The position numbers were made by a program, and so were the translations under genes. DNA of 64,000 nucleotides from Afipia sp. GAS231 (GTDB lineage Bacteria; Pseudomonadota; Alphaproteobacteria; Rhizobiales; Xanthobacteraceae). How positions within the stretch are numbered: position 1 is the first letter of the stretch; the number at the start of each line of letters is the position of its first letter. The stretch covers positions 3,410,001 to 3,474,000 of the forward strand of contig NZ_LT629703.1 of assembly GCF_900103365.1 (NCBI RefSeq), written 5' to 3'. Shown piece by piece: positions 1 through 8,391 of this stretch. The notes below the pieces were generated by a model. That model did no database searches. It saw only the letters and a program-made list of their open reading frames with translations, and was not told the origin of the DNA.

Positions 1-2229
1 CCGGGGGTCGTGATCGCGACCAACACGGTCTCGGCCGCGCTGGCCGACTGGCGCGCGCAAACCAGATTCCTGGTTGTCGCCGCAGCGCTGTCGGCGATGG
101 TGGTCGCAGTTATTCTGTTTCTGATCATCCGGCAGATCACCCGGCAGAGCCGTGAAGCGCAGCAACGGCTGGAGTCGGAGCGGCGCCAGCTCGACACCGC
201 GCTGAACAACATGATCCAGGGCCTGGTGATGTACGACGCTTCGGGGCATGTCGTCACCTTCAACCGGCGCTACATCGACATGTTCGGGCTGTCGAACGAG
301 ATCGTGAAGCCGGGCGCGCATTTGCGCGACCTGATGCAGCACCGCAAGGACACCGGATCCTTCTCTGGAGACGTCGACGAATTCTGTTCCAGGATCATGC
401 AGAACATCGCACGCGGCAGAATGGACCAGACCACCATGCAATCCGCCGACGGAAGCTCTTACCTCGCGATCAGCAAGCCGCTGGCGCATGGCGGCTGGGT
501 CGCCACGATGGAAGACATCACCGAGCGCCGCAAGCTCGAACAGGAACGCGACCGCAACCAGGCCTTCCTGAGCGAGATCATCGATCACATTCCTTCGCAG
601 ATCACGGTGAAGGGCGTGCAGGATCGCCGCTATCTGCTGGTCAACCGCGTGGCCGAGGCTCAGTTCGGCATTTCGCGCGACCTCATCGTCGGCAGGACGG
701 CTTTCGAGCTGTTTCCGAAGGCCGGCGCCGACACGATCCTGGCCGACGAGGAGAAGGCGCTGCAATCCACCGACGGCCTGTTCAAGGACGAGCACGCCTG
801 GGAAAGCCAGGCCAAGGGCACGAGCTACATCACCTCCAAGCGGCTGGTGATACGCGACGCCGCGGGCGAACCCAGCTACATCGTCAATGTCGTCGACGAC
901 GTCACCGAACGCCGCAACGCCAACGAAAAGATCGCGCATCTCGCGCATTACGATGCGCTCACCGACCTGCCCAACCGGGTGCTGTTCCGCGAGCAGATCG
1001 AGCGCGAGCTGCAGAACGCCATTCGGGGCGAACAGTTCGCCCTGCTCTACATCGACATCGACGAATTCAAGGGCATCAACGACTCGCTGGGACACCATGT
1101 CGGCGACGAATTGCTGAAAGCCGTCGCGGCGCGCATCAGGGGCTGCATCAAGCCGACCGATCTGATCGCTCGCCTCGGCGGCGACGAATTTGCCGTGATC
1201 CAGACCGCCGTCGGCGACCGTGCCGACGTGGTGGAATTCGTGACGCGAATTCACGAGGCGATCCGCCAGCCCTATCAGTGCCTCGGCCACCATCTGTCGA
1301 CCGACGCCAGCATCGGCATCGCGCTGGCGCCGCAGGACGGCACCGAACTCGACCAGTTGATCAAGAGCGCGGATCTGGCGATGTACGGCGCCAAGGCCGA
1401 AGGGCGCCGCACCCACCGCTTCTTCGAGCCGGCGATGGACGCCCGCGCCAAGGCCCGGCTCACCATGGAGCAGGATCTTCGTCAGGCGATGATCGATGGC
1501 GGCTTCGAAATCCACTATCAGCCGCTGGTCGATCTCGCGAGCAACGAGGTGAGCGGCTGCGAAGCGCTGCTGCGCTGGCGGCATCCCGAACGCGGCATGG
1601 TGTCGCCGGCGGAATTCATTCCGCTCGCCGAGGACACCGGCCTGATCAACGAACTCGGCGATTGGGTGATGCAGACCGCCTGCGCCGAAGCGGCCGCGTG
1701 GCCATCCCCGATCCGGCTTGCGGTCAACGTCTCACCGGTGCAGTTGAAATCCTCCACTTTGGCCTTGCGGATCGCCCGCGCGCTCGCCGCCTCAGGGCTG
1801 TCGCCGGACCGGCTGGAGATCGAAATCACCGAGGCCGTGCTGATTCATGATGACGAAACCGCACTCGCGATCCTGCATCAGCTCCGCGGCATCGGCGTGC
1901 GCATTGCGCTCGACGATTTCGGCACCGGGTTCTCGTCATTGAGTTATCTGAAACGGTTCCCGTTCGACAAGATCAAGATCGACCGCTGTTTCGTCAGCGA
2001 CATCGAGGTCGACGGTTCGGCGGCGATCGTGCAGGCGGTGGTGAACATCGCCACGGCACGCAATATGACCACCACCGCCGAAGGCGTCGAAACCGAGGCG
2101 CAGCGCGAGGTGTTGCGCAAGCTCGGCTGTACCCAGATGCAGGGTTATCTGTTCAGCCGGCCCAAGCCGGCCAGCGAGATCCGCCCGCTGCTCGGCGTTT
2201 CCAGCGAAAAGGCGCGCGCTTCGGCCTGA
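1..2229 (+). CDS. PAS-GGDEF-EAL cyclic-di-GMP signalling protein (5' end outside window)
   Basis: The frame is open from the first base, so the gene starts upstream; a GTG at 10 is not taken as the start. Counting from that GTG, a membrane helix lies at about residues 24-44, followed by a coiled linker, a PAS domain (about 57-170), a second PAS (about 180-300), a GGDEF domain and a C-terminal EAL domain. The GGDEF motif is intact at 390-394. The position of the RxxD inhibitory site reads KPTD, so product inhibition may be lost. The EAL motif (EALLRW, from residue 518), DDFGTGFSS and the EGVET motif are kept, so phosphodiesterase activity is likely; cyclase activity is possible. The missing N-terminus probably holds a periplasmic sensor. 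It acts at the inner membrane to set c-di-GMP levels. The next gene converges on it. Confidence 0.93.
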   Translation, partial: PGVVIATNTVSAALADWRAQTRFLVVAAALSAMVVAVILFLIIRQITRQSREAQQRLESERRQLDTALNNMIQGLVMYDASGHVVTFNRRYIDMFGLSNEIVKPGAHLRDLMQHRKDTGSFSGDVDEFCSRIMQNIARGRMDQTTMQSADGSSYLAISKPLAHGGWVATMEDITERRKLEQERDRNQAFLSEIIDHIPSQITVKGVQDRRYLLVNRVAEAQFGISRDLIVGRTAFELFPKAGADTILADEEKALQSTDGLFKDEHAWESQAKGTSYITSKRLVIRDAAGEPSYIVNVVDDVTERRNANEKIAHLAHYDALTDLPNRVLFREQIERELQNAIRGEQFALLYIDIDEFKGINDSLGHHVGDELLKAVAARIRGCIKPTDLIARLGGDEFAVIQTAVGDRADVVEFVTRIHEAIRQPYQCLGHHLSTDASIGIALAPQDGTELDQLIKSADLAMYGAKAEGRRTHRFFEPAMDARAKARLTMEQDLRQAMIDGGFEIHYQPLVDLASNEVSGCEALLRWRHPERGMVSPAEFIPLAEDTGLINELGDWVMQTACAEAAAWPSPIRLAVNVSPVQLKSSTLALRIARALAASGLSPDRLEIEITEAVLIHDDETALAILHQLRGIGVRIALDDFGTGFSSLSYLKRFPFDKIKIDRCFVSDIEVDGSAAIVQAVVNIATARNMTTTAEGVETEAQREVLRKLGCTQMQGYLFSRPKPASEIRPLLGVSSEKARASA

Positions 2230-2254
2230 GCCGCCGGTCCGGTCATCGCAAACC

Positions 2255-3334
2255 TTACGCGGCCCAGCGGCCGCGGTTGTTCTCGGCGAGAATGGGCCTG
2301 ATCAGTCGCCCAAAGCGCTCGGCCTCCTCGTCGTGCAGATAACCGGACAGGCAGAACGAATGGCAACCGGCATCGATGAATTGCTGCAGCGTTTCGGCGC
2401 ATTGGGCGGGATTGCCGACCACGGCGATACCCGCACCTGGGCGGACCTTGGTGATCCCGGTCCATAGATGCGGCAGCAGCAGGTCGCCGTGTTCGCGGGC
2501 GAGCTGCTGCACGCGCTGGTTCGCCTCGGACCTGTTGTAGAGCGTCTTCATCTCCTGCTTCTGACGCTCGGTGGCGTGGCGCACCAGCCGGTCCGCGGCC
2601 TCCCAGGCATCCGCTTCATCTTCACGGCATATCACCTGCAACCGCATGCCGAAGCCGATATCGTTTTCGCGGCCATGTGGGCGCGCCATCTGCCTGATCT
2701 CGGCGATATTGGACGCGATCTTTTCCGGCAGGTCGCCCCAGAACAGATGCACGTCGGAATGCTTGGCCGACAATTCCCAGGCCTGACGCGAGCCGCCGCC
2801 GAGATAGAATTTCGGAAACGGCTGCTGCAACGGGCGCGGCCGGATATGGGCGCCGGACAGCTTGTGAAACTTGCCCTCGAAGTTGAGCGGGCCGCGCGTG
2901 GTCCACAGCGCCTTGAGGATCGAGACTTCCTCCTCCATCAGGGCGTAGCGCTCCTCCTTGGGATAGCGCACGCCCTCGCCTTCGACTTCGCTTTCATTCT
3001 GGCCCGCGATCAGGTTGACGCAGATCCGTCCGCCCGACATCTGGTCGAAGGTCGAGATCATCTTCGCCAGCAGCACCGGATTGATGTAGCCGGGCCGCGC
3101 CGCGATCAGCGGCTTGATGGTCGACGAACGCGCCGCCATGAAGGCGCCCGATATCCAGGCCTCCCAGCACGTCGAGCCGACCGGGATCAGGAGATATTCG
3201 AAGCCGGCCTTTTCCGCCGCCTGCACCACGCGGTCGCAAAGTTCCGGAGAGCCGGCAATCTGCGCCTCCATCAAGCCGTATGCGGTGGTGTCGCCATGGG
3301 TGGGCAGGTACCAGCCGAATTCGAGCGGACGCAT
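2255..3334 (-). CDS. LLM-class FMN-dependent monooxygenase (SsuD-like)
   Basis: The 359-residue product is a luciferase-like flavin monooxygenase of the alkanesulfonate monooxygenase group. It starts with MRPLEFGWYLPTHGD and carries the family features GRICVNLIAGQ and a KFYLGGGS-type flavin-contact segment. Such enzymes use FMNH2 from a separate reductase to oxidise sulfonates, sulfones or other small organics. The ATG at 3334 is chosen because GGGGAGAAG lies just before it and the upstream 29 codons do not resemble the family. No ssuABC transporter or flavin reductase is adjacent, so the substrate cannot be told. It stands alone, convergent with the GGDEF-EAL gene and divergent from yccF. 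Confidence 0.88.
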   Translation of the reverse strand: MRPLEFGWYLPTHGDTTAYGLMEAQIAGSPELCDRVVQAAEKAGFEYLLIPVGSTCWEAWISGAFMAARSSTIKPLIAARPGYINPVLLAKMISTFDQMSGGRICVNLIAGQNESEVEGEGVRYPKEERYALMEEEVSILKALWTTRGPLNFEGKFHKLSGAHIRPRPLQQPFPKFYLGGGSRQAWELSAKHSDVHLFWGDLPEKIASNIAEIRQMARPHGRENDIGFGMRLQVICREDEADAWEAADRLVRHATERQKQEMKTLYNRSEANQRVQQLAREHGDLLLPHLWTGITKVRPGAGIAVVGNPAQCAETLQQFIDAGCHSFCLSGYLHDEEAERFGRLIRPILAENNRGRWAA

Positions 3335-3517
3335 GAACGCTTCTCCCCGGGCGTGCCTGTCGCTTGATCGTCTTATGACAGGTTCCAGGGAGGAGTTTAA
3401 CGGCTGCGCCGGCCGCGGCAATCCGGTTCACGGCGCCGCACGGTTCTGATTTGTATCAATGCGGCCTCCGGCGTATTCTGATTTCCATCCCGTCCTTGCC
3501 AGATAGAGATTACAGCC

Positions 3518-3922
3518 ATGTCCCCGGTCTCATTGCTCCTGAATGTTCTCTGGATCGTGCTTGGCGGCGCGTGGATGGCGTTCGGCTGGCTGGTCGCCGC
3601 CGTCGTCATGGCGATCACGATCGTCGGCATTCCCTGGGCGCGGGCCGCATTCAACATTGCGGCCTACACGCTGTTCCCGTTCGGCTCCCGGGCGGTGTCG
3701 CGTGCGGTCTACACCGGACAGGAGGATGTCGGCACCGGTCCGCTCGGCGTCATCGGCAACATCATCTGGCTGGTGCTGGCGGGATGGTGGCTGGCGCTCG
3801 GGCACGTCATCACGGCGGTCCTGATGGCGGTGACCATCATCGGCATTCCCTTTGCGTGGGCGCATCTGAAGCTTGCCGGCATCGCGCTGTGGCCGATCGG
3901 CAAGGTTATCGTCCCCGCGTGA
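3518..3922 (+). CDS. YccF-family inner membrane protein
   Basis: This 134-residue hydrophobic protein is built from two YccF-type repeats. The first (about residues 8-55) has VLWIVLGGAWMAFGW and TIVGIPWARAAF; the second (about 81-128) has IIWLVLAGWWLALGH and TIIGIPFAWAHL. The repeated IGIP(W/F)A motif and four predicted membrane segments fit a small integral membrane protein. The family has no settled function. An AGAG-type ribosome site lies before the ATG. It ends two bases before the convergent stop of the universal stress gene, so the two genes share a terminator region. Confidence 0.85.
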   Translation: MSPVSLLLNVLWIVLGGAWMAFGWLVAAVVMAITIVGIPWARAAFNIAAYTLFPFGSRAVSRAVYTGQEDVGTGPLGVIGNIIWLVLAGWWLALGHVITAVLMAVTIIGIPFAWAHLKLAGIALWPIGKVIVPA

Positions 3923-3923
3923 T

Positions 3924-4412
3924 CTAAATGGGAGATCCAGCCGAGGCCACCTTTTCGGGCGGCTTCAGCCGCTCGAATTCATCGTCGCTGATCTCGGTCT
4001 GACCGACCAGCACGCTGCAGCGCAGGCGCTTGACCAGGTAGCTGCCGATCGAGCCGAACCAGCGCGCCAGCGGCCCTTGCGGGCGATGACCGACGACAAC
4101 GAGATGGGCGCCGATTTCCTCGGCGACTTCGGCTATTTTCTGGCCGGCGTCGCCGACCTCGAGACGCGAGGTGGGGGAGAAGCCCAGCGCCCTCAGGCGG
4201 TCCGCGCCTTCATTCAGGATGGCCCGGTAGTCCTCGGTCTGCAGCTCGATCGGTATCGTCAGCCCGGCCTCGGGCGTCATGATCGAGGAAACCTCGACGA
4301 CAGCCAGCAGAAAAACCTCGGCCCGGCAGAGCTGCGCCAGCTTCGCACCCTCGCGCAACGCACGCCGTCCCTCAACGGATCCGTCATAGGCGAGAAGAAC
4401 CTTCTTATACAT
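3924..4412 (-). CDS. Universal stress protein, UspA family
   Basis: The 162-residue protein has the single Usp fold: an N-terminal strand [10 protein letters not shown] with the conserved Asp, and a C-terminal nucleotide-loop region [15 protein letters not shown] followed by GSYLVKRL and CSVLVG. The classic GxxG(x9)G(S/T) loop is only partly kept, so ATP binding is uncertain. Usp proteins are cytoplasmic stress-response factors without a single known reaction. A GGGGACG site precedes the ATG at 4412. tRNA-Arg lies upstream on the other strand. Confidence 0.9.
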   Translation of the reverse strand: MYKKVLLAYDGSVEGRRALREGAKLAQLCRAEVFLLAVVEVSSIMTPEAGLTIPIELQTEDYRAILNEGADRLRALGFSPTSRLEVGDAGQKIAEVAEEIGAHLVVVGHRPQGPLARWFGSIGSYLVKRLRCSVLVGQTEISDDEFERLKPPEKVASAGSPI

Positions 4413-4584
4413 CGGACGTCCCCATCGATGGTGAGAAGATCAACGCGCCAAGCCTAGCACCAATTGGCCGGAACGGATGCGTTTTTTGGCAGGAAACGCG
4501 CCCCGAATAGTGCCACCTTAGTCGTCCCCACCCCCGGAAGGGCCGTTGCCCCTGCCGGGCCAATCGGCTAAATGATGCCCTGTT

Positions 4585-4661
4585 GCACCCGTAGCTCAGC
4601 TGGATAGAGCGTTGCCCTCCGAAGGCAAAGGTCACACGTTCGAATCGTGTCGGGTGCGCCA
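4585..4661 (+). tRNA. tRNA-Arg (anticodon CCG)
   Basis: The 77-nt cloverleaf is complete. The acceptor stem GCACCCG pairs with CGGGTGC, then come the discriminator G and an encoded CCA. The D arm is GCTC/GAGC, the anticodon stem TTGCC/GGCAA with loop CTCCGAA (anticodon CCG at 4619-4621, reading CGG), and the T arm ACACG-TTCGAAT-CGTGT. All stems pair fully. CGG is a common Arg codon in GC-rich genomes such as this one. Confidence 0.97.
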
Positions 4662-4690
4662 TATTTCATCGTTACGCCGGGCCGCCGCGG

Positions 4691-4813
4691 GCTCCCGCCA
4701 AAAATATCGAAAACAACCCCATGCAAAGTAGCCGGGCGGTCGCCGGAACCGGCGCTTTGAGCCGATACTTGACACGTCGGGCAAATCAGCGGCACGACTT
4801 CATCATCGCAAAA
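4691..4813 (+). repeat. 123-bp dispersed repeat, copy 1
   Basis: This stretch starts GCTCCCGCCAAAAATATCG and ends ATCATCGCAAAA. It matches 6218-6340 over the same length with scattered substitutions and no net indel. Shared blocks include AAAATATCGAAAACAACCCC, CGCCGGAACCGGCG, TTTGAGCCGA and CGTCGGGCAAATCAGC. It begins 30 bp after the tRNA and has no convincing coding sense. Confidence 0.85.
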
Positions 4814-5046
4814 TCCGTTAAAGCGACCATGGGCGCGCAACGGCCGCGGTTCGGTGACGTCATGCGAAACTCCCTCACCTATGATTGGACGCTGCATCGT
4901 GACAGCTTCAATGCATCGATGGGATCATATTCCGCGAGGGTACACCATTGAGGACGAGCTGCCGATGGAAATTGAAGGCAGCCAGCAGGTGAAAGGCGGG
5001 CGGCGGCTCGTCGTCGAGCCGTGATTCACAATAGTTTGGTGCACTG
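4814..5046. other. Intergenic stretch between repeat copy 1 and the pentapeptide gene
   Basis: With the repeat, this makes a gap of 385 bp between tRNA-Arg and the end of the pentapeptide-repeat gene. It contains one 47-codon open frame (4881-5024) that starts with MIGRC and ends GGRRLVVEP but has no ribosome site before its ATG. I see no promoter or RNA gene. Confidence 0.5.
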
Positions 5047-5865
5047 TCACCGTAATTTCCGCGCCAAGTTCAAGTTCCGGGCCCTGTCTAGATTGCGGGT
5101 CTGGGCCAGCGCGGCCGCGCTCGGCAAGAGGGCCGACGCAAGGTCGGTCCCGGTGAAATCGGCGCCGGCGAGATTGGCGTCGGATAAGTCGGCTCCCGCA
5201 AGGTCAGCGTGGTTGAGATCGCAATTCGCCAAATTCGCGTTCTGCAGCTTCGCGAATTCGAGATCGGCGCGCGAGAGATTGGCGCCGTTCAGATCCGCAT
5301 TCCTAAGATCGGCGGATTTGAGTACGCCACGCATCAGGCCCATCGATTGGTTGCGCATGTCAGCGCTCAAATCGGCGCCCGCAAGCTTGGCCCCGATCAG
5401 GCTGGCACCGGAAAGATCTGCGGTTATGCGAGCGCCGCTCAAATCGGCGCCGCCAAGCCTGGCGCGCTGCATCTGTGTGCCGAGCAGCGATGCCTTTGCG
5501 AGAGACGCCTCCGTCAAATCGGCGTCGATCAGCCAAGCCTGGTTCAGGATGGCCCGATCGAAGCGCGCGCCTTTAAGGCTGGTCCCGATGAACTTTGCGA
5601 GGCGAAGATTGCCGCCGGAGAAGTCGAGGCCCGAGAGATCGAGGTGCGAGAGCCGCTTTCCTTGCAAATCTGCAGAGCGTTGGCCCGCAGCGTCTTGAGG
5701 CGCCGCCTTGAGAAGCGCCTCGACCTCGGCGCGCGTCATCTCCGATGTCGACATTTCGGGACTGTTGAGATCGACGCTGCGCAGCATGTCCTGCGACACG
5801 GCGTCAATCGGATTGACCAGCAGCGCCGTCATCGACACAAGAGCAAATGCGAGACGAAACAGCAT
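5047..5865 (-). CDS. Exported pentapeptide-repeat protein
   Basis: The 272-residue product starts with a signal peptide (MLFRLAFALVSMTALLV, cleavage near residue 24). A short linker follows, then about 175 residues of A(D/N)LxX repeats from LSHLDLSGLDFSGG to DANLAGADFTGTDL, which should fold as a right-handed quadrilateral beta-helix. The ATG at 5865 is chosen for the signal peptide and the GGAGAG site before it. Pentapeptide proteins such as Qnr and MfpA mimic DNA at gyrase, but those are cytoplasmic. This one should be periplasmic, and its role is unknown. It lies alone between two copies of a 123-bp repeat. Confidence 0.85.
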   Translation of the reverse strand: MLFRLAFALVSMTALLVNPIDAVSQDMLRSVDLNSPEMSTSEMTRAEVEALLKAAPQDAAGQRSADLQGKRLSHLDLSGLDFSGGNLRLAKFIGTSLKGARFDRAILNQAWLIDADLTEASLAKASLLGTQMQRARLGGADLSGARITADLSGASLIGAKLAGADLSADMRNQSMGLMRGVLKSADLRNADLNGANLSRADLEFAKLQNANLANCDLNHADLAGADLSDANLAGADFTGTDLASALLPSAAALAQTRNLDRARNLNLARKLR

Positions 5866-6217
5866 CGCCGTCTCTCCGCTTTCCAGTAGCCCGGTATTGT
5901 CTCTTGCATTTGGTCGGGTTGGTCGCACCGTCAGGTTGGCTGGTCGAGGTGCGCCTCCGGCTCATGCCAGAGTATGAAACCCGATCATGATCCTGGCAAT
6001 GCTCGTGACCGCCCCGTCCGAGGCAAAAGCTGCCCGCGAGGGCGAGGTGCCAGATCGCAGTCCTGGCGATTTGGAGCGCGCAACCAGGACGCTGCATCAT
6101 AGGGCTACGGCAAAACAATAGTGCCCATCTTCATCGGCCGTGGTGCGCCATTTTGTTGCGGCGAAGACCTTGCCGGCCTATGCGCCTTCACGCGGGGTGT
6201 CTCACTGTGACGCCGTA
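5866..6217. other. Intergenic, nothing recognised
   Basis: Together with repeat copy 2 and the next 90 bp this forms a 565-bp gap. I see no frame with a credible ribosome site and no RNA fold. The promoter of the pentapeptide gene should lie near 5880-5960 but no clear hexamers stand out. Confidence 0.4.
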
Positions 6218-6340
6218 GCTCTCGCCCAAAAATATCGAAAACAACCCCACGCAAAGCAGCCGGCGACCGCCGGAACCGGCGATTTGAGCCGACACGCGAC
6301 CCGTCGGGCAAATCAGCTGCACTTTTCAATTATCGCAAAA
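6218..6340 (+). repeat. 123-bp dispersed repeat, copy 2
   Basis: Second copy of the element at 4691-4813, in the same orientation, from GCTCTCGCCCAAAAATATCG to TTATCGCAAAA. The pair brackets the pentapeptide gene as direct repeats 1.4 kb apart. The internal palindrome CCGGAACCGG is kept in both copies. Confidence 0.85.
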
Positions 6341-6430
6341 TGAGAACGGCTACCGCGCTGCCCGGTTTGGCAAGCACTCGCGGAAGGATTCCACGCACCC
6401 GCTTAACGATGAGACAAGGACGGCAGCGCG

Positions 6431-7495
6431 TCACACCGCGCTGGATCCGCCCACCACGATCTTCTCGTTCAGCTTCTGATCGACGATATCGACGGTGCGG
6501 TCGATCTCGGCGCTGGCCGCGCCGAGCTGATGCGAAATCAACTTCACCAGCAGGTCGACCCGCTCGATGAAGGGCGCGCCGCTGGCGACGGCCCGGGCCG
6601 CCGACGACGGCTTGAGCAGGCTTTCCGCCGCCTTGGCGTATTTCGCGAACGGCACCTGATCCTGCGGATCGGCGCCCAAACGCCGGGCGACCGAGTCGAC
6701 ATGGTCATAGATCGATTGCGACAGCTTCAGATCGCCATGCACGGCATCGCGGATCGACTGCGGCTCGTGCGGGGTGATGCAGCGGTAATTGCCGGTCAGC
6801 AGCATCGACCACTTCGCCAGCGGCACGAACAGCGAATCGAACACCTTGAGCTTGACCGGAACGTCGTGGCCGTCCAGCCGCACCGCGTCGATATCGGCTT
6901 CGAGTTCGCGCAGCAGCTTGTTGTGCGCCGCGTCCTCGAATATCGAGGCCTTGAAGTTGGTCGGCAGGCCGACGTGAAGCACGTTCGCGGCCTCTTCCGG
7001 CGGGCGGAACGCCTGCGGATCGGGCGAGCACAGCGACACCAGCCCCGGCGTGAAGCGCTCCCACACCTGGGCGTTGGTATAGGCCTCTTCCAGATCCATG
7101 CCCGCCAGCGCCGGGATGCGCTTCAGATAGGGCAGTGGCGGCATGTTCATGATCGACAGGCACGGCAGCTTGGCCGCGGCGATCTTGACCATCAGCACGC
7201 GGACGGAGTGGTTGGCGTATTGCGGCTCCTGCATCGCCAGGCAAACCAGATCGTAGCGGGACACGTTGACGTCCTGAGGCGTAACCGCATCGAGTTTGCC
7301 GGGCAGGTCGCGCGAGAAGATGGCGCGGTGGACGGCTTCGTCGCGCAGCTTGATGCGGACTTCGGTGCCGTCGCGGTTGATCAGTTCGGCGGTCTTGCTG
7401 CGGCAGACCAGCGAGACGTTATGACCGGCCATCAACAGCTTGGTCGCCAGCAACGAGCCGTACGAGGCCCCAAGGATCAGAATGTTACGCGCCAT
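6431..7495 (-). CDS. NAD(P)-binding protein of the ketopantoate reductase (ApbA/PanE) type
   Basis: The 354-residue protein opens with a Rossmann strand and nucleotide loop, MARNILILGASYGSLLATKLLMAGHNVSL in sense, where GASYGS replaces the usual GxGxxG. The ApbA-like layout continues with an all-helical C-terminal half. True PanE enzymes are about 300 residues, and the catalytic Lys/Glu pair cannot be placed with certainty, so this is more likely a relative acting on another hydroxy or keto acid. GGAAGAGAG precedes the ATG at 7495. It is a single-gene unit. Confidence 0.65.
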   Translation of the reverse strand: MARNILILGASYGSLLATKLLMAGHNVSLVCRSKTAELINRDGTEVRIKLRDEAVHRAIFSRDLPGKLDAVTPQDVNVSRYDLVCLAMQEPQYANHSVRVLMVKIAAAKLPCLSIMNMPPLPYLKRIPALAGMDLEEAYTNAQVWERFTPGLVSLCSPDPQAFRPPEEAANVLHVGLPTNFKASIFEDAAHNKLLRELEADIDAVRLDGHDVPVKLKVFDSLFVPLAKWSMLLTGNYRCITPHEPQSIRDAVHGDLKLSQSIYDHVDSVARRLGADPQDQVPFAKYAKAAESLLKPSSAARAVASGAPFIERVDLLVKLISHQLGAASAEIDRTVDIVDQKLNEKIVVGGSSAV

Positions 7496-7852
7496 GATCT
7501 CTCTTCCAAAAACAGAGCTCGATTTTCAGTGCCGGAATTTTCAAGGTCACCCCAAACCTACCGGAAGTCCGCCAAAGGTCCGCGTGGGCCGCGGAACGAA
7601 AGAGGTCGGGACTGACGGTCCAGGACTGGCCCCACCACGAGGGTACCGCCCGGTCAGTTCAGGAGTTGGGCGCGTTTATCGCAAATTGCGAGGCAGTACA
7701 ATCGTACGACCGTTCTCGTTTTATCCCGCCGGATACCTGCGTGCCGCTTGCCGCGGTGGCGAAGCGAAGCGGCGATATTGCCCATTTCTGCCGAACGTGG
7801 CACGGCAGTGCTCAACGCCCCCTAAGGACGGTGCGGCAAGGAGTGAGTAGCA
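7496..7852. other. Divergent intergenic region
   Basis: This 357-bp gap separates two divergent genes and should hold both promoters. A small perfect palindrome TCGTACGA is centred near 7708. I see no other structure and no credible short gene. Confidence 0.4.
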
Positions 7853-8194
7853 ATGGCTGAAGCCGATCTCGACGTCATCATCCGGCAAATCGCAAAGGCG
7901 CAGAGCAAGAGCGTGATGGCGGCCGCCAAGAAGCGGCGCGGCCAGATCATGGCCCGCGCGGCCAAGGCCAAGACCAGGGAAGCCCGGGATCAATTCCGGC
8001 TGGTCGCCAAGAGCACGATGCTGCTCGGCGCCGCCGCGGCCAAGCGGCTGCAAATCTCGGCCGAGAACACCGCCGACAGCTATGCCCGGGCGATCAAGAA
8101 CGCCGAGGAAGAGGCGGCTGAAGCCGCGAAGAAGGCTGCGGCCGCGAAGAAGCCGGCCAAGAAGGCCAAGAAGACCGCGAAGAAAGAGGGCTGA
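7853..8194 (+). CDS. Small basic protein with Lys/Ala-rich tail
   Basis: The product is 113 residues. The first 85 are helical and charged, with no named domain. The last 25 are almost only Lys, Ala and Pro (AAAAKKPAKKAKKTAKKEG), like the tails of bacterial histone H1-like proteins and of Ku/LigD-linked basic tails. An AAGGAG site lies 10 bp before the ATG. Nucleic-acid binding is a reasonable guess from charge alone. It converges with the serine hydrolase gene, with a palindromic repeat in between. Confidence 0.7.
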   Translation: MAEADLDVIIRQIAKAQSKSVMAAAKKRRGQIMARAAKAKTREARDQFRLVAKSTMLLGAAAAKRLQISAENTADSYARAIKNAEEEAAEAAKKAAAAKKPAKKAKKTAKKEG

Positions 8195-8209
8195 CAGCCA
8201 GTCATTCTC

Positions 8210-8352
8210 CGTCATGCCCGGCCTTGCCGCCTTCGCTAAAGCTTCGGCGAGCCAGACAGACAAGGCCTTGGCGTAGCCGGGTGCCGGGCATCCACGTCCT
8301 TCTCTTTTGCAAAACAAGACGTGGATGGCCGGGTCAAGCCCGGCCATGACGA
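8210..8352. repeat. Palindromic repeat, GTCATGCCCGG family, copy 1
   Basis: The left arm starts CGTCATGCCCGG and the right arm ends CAAGCCCGGCCATGACGA. The inner arms GGGCATCCACGTC and GACGTGGATGGCC close a spacer of about 18 nt. This copy carries an extra insertion (about 8225-8275) in its left arm. It lies between convergent genes and may act as a bidirectional terminator. A run of nine G follows at 8355-8363. Confidence 0.85.
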
Positions 8353-8391
8353 CAGGGGGGGGGTCCGTTTTCAGTCAGACCACCTGGTCGC

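Noticed and set aside
4881..5024. A 47-codon frame (MIGRC...VVEP)
   Set aside because: No ribosome site and no recognisable composition. Kept only as a note in the intergenic entry.
5047..5865. Qnr/MfpA-type gyrase protection by the pentapeptide protein
   Set aside because: A signal peptide directs it out of the cytoplasm, and gyrB is 38 kb away.
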